A stretch of 14,589 bases of DNA, from NCBI GenBank assembly GCA_021802115.1, contig JAKABA010000087.1, positions 1 to 14,589 on the forward strand, read 5' to 3'. Position 1 is the first letter of the stretch; every line of letters starts with the position of its first letter. Positions 13,334-14,589 of this stretch are shown in pieces. The notes below the pieces were generated by a model. That model had not been told where the DNA came from. It worked only from the letters and a program-made list of their open reading frames with translations, and did no database searches. This DNA comes from a bacterium (GTDB taxonomy: Bacteria; Chloroflexota; Dormibacteria; UBA8260; Bog-877). A program made the position numbers and the translations under genes.

Positions 13334-13573
13334 CGGACTGGCGACCGGGGCGAGCGATGGGCATGCCCCCCGGACTCCACGGGGGCTGGGGGCCGACAAT
13401 TGGGCATTCTCGGCCCCAGCCGGGGCCACGCGGCCGGCGCCACCAGCCCCCGCCGGGGCGGGCCCAAGCGCCCGGGCGGGTGCGCCCGGTCCGCGCCGGC
13501 TCCCGTCCCCAGGGCGCGTGAACCGGCCGCCGCCCGTAGCCCGGACCTCGCGTCAAATGAAGTGCCAGGTCTC
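13332..13573. repeat. Hairpin-bearing dispersed repeat, copy C
   Basis: The longest copy (242 bp). It starts GCCGGACTGGCGACCGGGGC directly at the IS3 right end and finishes GTCAAATGAAGTGCCAGGTCTC. It has the C-run/G-run hairpin (about 13365-13386) and an extra stem, GGCTGGGGGCCGA (13384-13396) with TCGGCCCCAGCC (13410-13421), absent from A and B. The two stems overlap slightly, so they would compete. Confidence 0.8.
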
Positions 13574-14165
13574 TAGCGCGGGACCCGGCGGCTCCCGCCC
13601 GGGCCGACGCCTCCCCCAGAGCTGGGGAATGGTCCGCGCGACCGTGCCCGTGGGCCGTGTCTCCGCGCGTCGCGCCTGGGCCCGGCTCGTCGGGAAGGGC
13701 CGAGCTGGATGCGGCACCGGTGGCCTCCGCTCGCCCCACCCATCCCGCGCCTCGGCCTCGGCGAGACCGCCCGGGCTGAGCCGGCGCCCCCCACGCCGCA
13801 CCCGTCGCCGCCCGGCTCCGCTGCCCACTCCGCAGCGCCATCATCCCCCACGTCGCCGCGGGCTCGACCGGGGCGTTCCTCACCGCCGCCGGCCCCGACG
13901 ACCGCGACGCCCCTGCCGCCCCGCCTGCACGCCCCGGGGGCCGCGGGGGCGCGCTCGGCCACGCGGTGAGCGCCAAGGCAGGGAACACCGGCCGCTCCCG
14001 GGCCGCCGCCCCTCGGACGCACGGCCTTCCGGGCGCGTTCTCCCTCCATGACGCAGGACAGGCCTCGCCGCGATCTGCAGCGCAGCGCCCCGCCCGGGGG
14101 CTGTCCGCGGCTCCCCGCCGGGGGCGCTGGCGACGTCGTCCACGTCCACCAATGAGCATTCCCTA
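13574..14165. other. About 590 bp of very GC-rich sequence without a gene
   Basis: All six frames are open for long stretches because of extreme GC content and lack of stops, but the translations are Arg/Pro/Ala-rich with no family signature. I see no promoter, hairpin pair or RNA gene that I would defend. Confidence 0.5.
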
Positions 14166-14198
14166 CCCACGCCCTGTCTGATCAATGCGCCTCCCGGA

Positions 14199-14367
14199 AT
14201 TGCACCGCTCGGCCAGTGAGCACCCGAACCTCAGCGGCAATGATCGCTCAGAGTGGCAACAGGGCGGGCCGACCTGATCCCCCATGGGCATGCCCTCCTC
14301 ACCACATTCCGCGTCGACCGGCCCGTGTGCAATTGCACCGCTCGGTCACGGTCCAATTGCACGGTCA
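14199..14367. repeat. Short repeats with AATTGCAC core, possible IS21-type end
   Basis: AATTGCACCGCTCGG(C/T)CA occurs at 14199-14216 and 14331-14348, and a shorter AATTGCACGGTCA at 14355-14367. The second is part of a perfect palindrome GTGCAATTGCAC (14327-14338). Clustered short direct repeats are typical of the multiple transposase-binding sites at the ends of IS21-family elements, and a possible gene start follows at 14542. The element itself is outside the window, so the assignment is a guess. Confidence 0.5.
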
Positions 14368-14541
14368 CCTTCGCCGGACCATCGGGCCTGGTGTGCCGTA
14401 GTGCCCGTCAAACCAATGATCACGCACCGCCGGCACCAGTGTCGGAAGGGGGCCCCTTTTTTGGCCCTACTGCCGTTTGTGTGGGTGAATTGAAGGGGTA
14501 GACGAGAAGCGCACCGCCGACTTTCCCTACGATCTCTGGAG

Positions 14542-14589
14542 ATGAAGAACCGAGATCAGGAGGAGGTCGTCGAGCGATGCGCCAAACAC
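14542..14589 (+). CDS. Possible 5' end of a gene cut by the window edge
   Basis: ATG 14542 opens a frame MKNRDQEEVVERCAKH that is still open at the last base. TGGAG touches the ATG, too close for a good ribosome site. A second ATG at 14577 in another frame has AGGAGG about 10 nt upstream and could be the real start. Too short to identify. Confidence 0.3.
   Translation, partial: MKNRDQEEVVERCAKH

Noticed and set aside
1437..13337. Target-site duplication flanking the IS3-bracketed segment
   Set aside because: Bases outside the two ends (CTT on the left, CGG on the right) do not match as a 3-4 bp direct repeat.
13035..14051. Plus-strand 338-residue frame
   Set aside because: It joins antisense flavodoxin sequence, IS3 remnant, repeat C and GC-rich DNA; it is open only because stops are rare at this GC.
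14440..14475. Terminator at AGGGGGCCCCTTTTTTGGCCC
   Set aside because: The stem is only about 5 bp or has no loop, the T-run is inside it, and no gene ends nearby.

Overview
The window is high-GC DNA with many GTG starts and G/C-rich third codon positions. This suggests an actinobacterium or a similar high-GC soil lineage such as Chloroflexota or Dormibacterota; the sequence alone does not fix the taxon. It reads as an accessory region: intact small operons sit between repeats, broken insertion sequences and gene fragments.

Layout. 1-1300 holds three tandem ~115 bp units, each with a perfect or near-perfect palindrome, then a fragment resembling the end of an FRG-domain protein and two copies of a 66 bp direct repeat. 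1291-1965 is a mosaic on the minus strand: the tail of a DUF6788-like gene, the right end of an IS3-family element with the last part of its transposase, and a piece of a probable tyrosine-recombinase N-terminus, followed by a hairpin-bearing repeat (family A/B/C; copies near 966, 1781 and 13332). 2110-3693 encodes a lipoprotein joining a neocarzinostatin-like domain to a six-Asp-box propeller. 3867-4403 encodes a metallophosphoesterase with all metal-binding motifs. 4428-5885 holds a short ORF with an IS200/IS605-like end hairpin, a secreted- or cytoplasmic-unknown propeller-like protein, and a start-less ribbon-helix-helix-like fragment. 5914-6944 has three small proteins, including a 59-residue Cys/His protein. 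6990-7575 has a broken second metallophosphoesterase behind a VOC-family protein.

7840-12157 is the functional core: two regulator/efflux cassettes in a row, Rrf2 divergent from a DHA2-type MFS transporter, then an ArsR-type regulator divergent from a second DHA2 transporter. Each intergenic gap carries a dyad that could be the operator. A flavodoxin gene with a strong ribosome binding site follows at 12608-13051. With the VOC protein, this looks like an efflux/stress-resistance block; substrates cannot be read from sequence.

The IS3 right end recurs in opposite orientation at 13220-13333, so 1441-13333 is bracketed by outward-facing IS3 right ends. The last kilobase is very GC-rich non-coding sequence, then a cluster of short repeats of the kind found at IS21-type ends, and the possible start of a gene cut by the window edge. 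I found no clear new defence or genome-editing system. The best unexplained items are the palindromic 115 bp array, the A/B/C hairpin repeat family and the IS3-bracketed layout.
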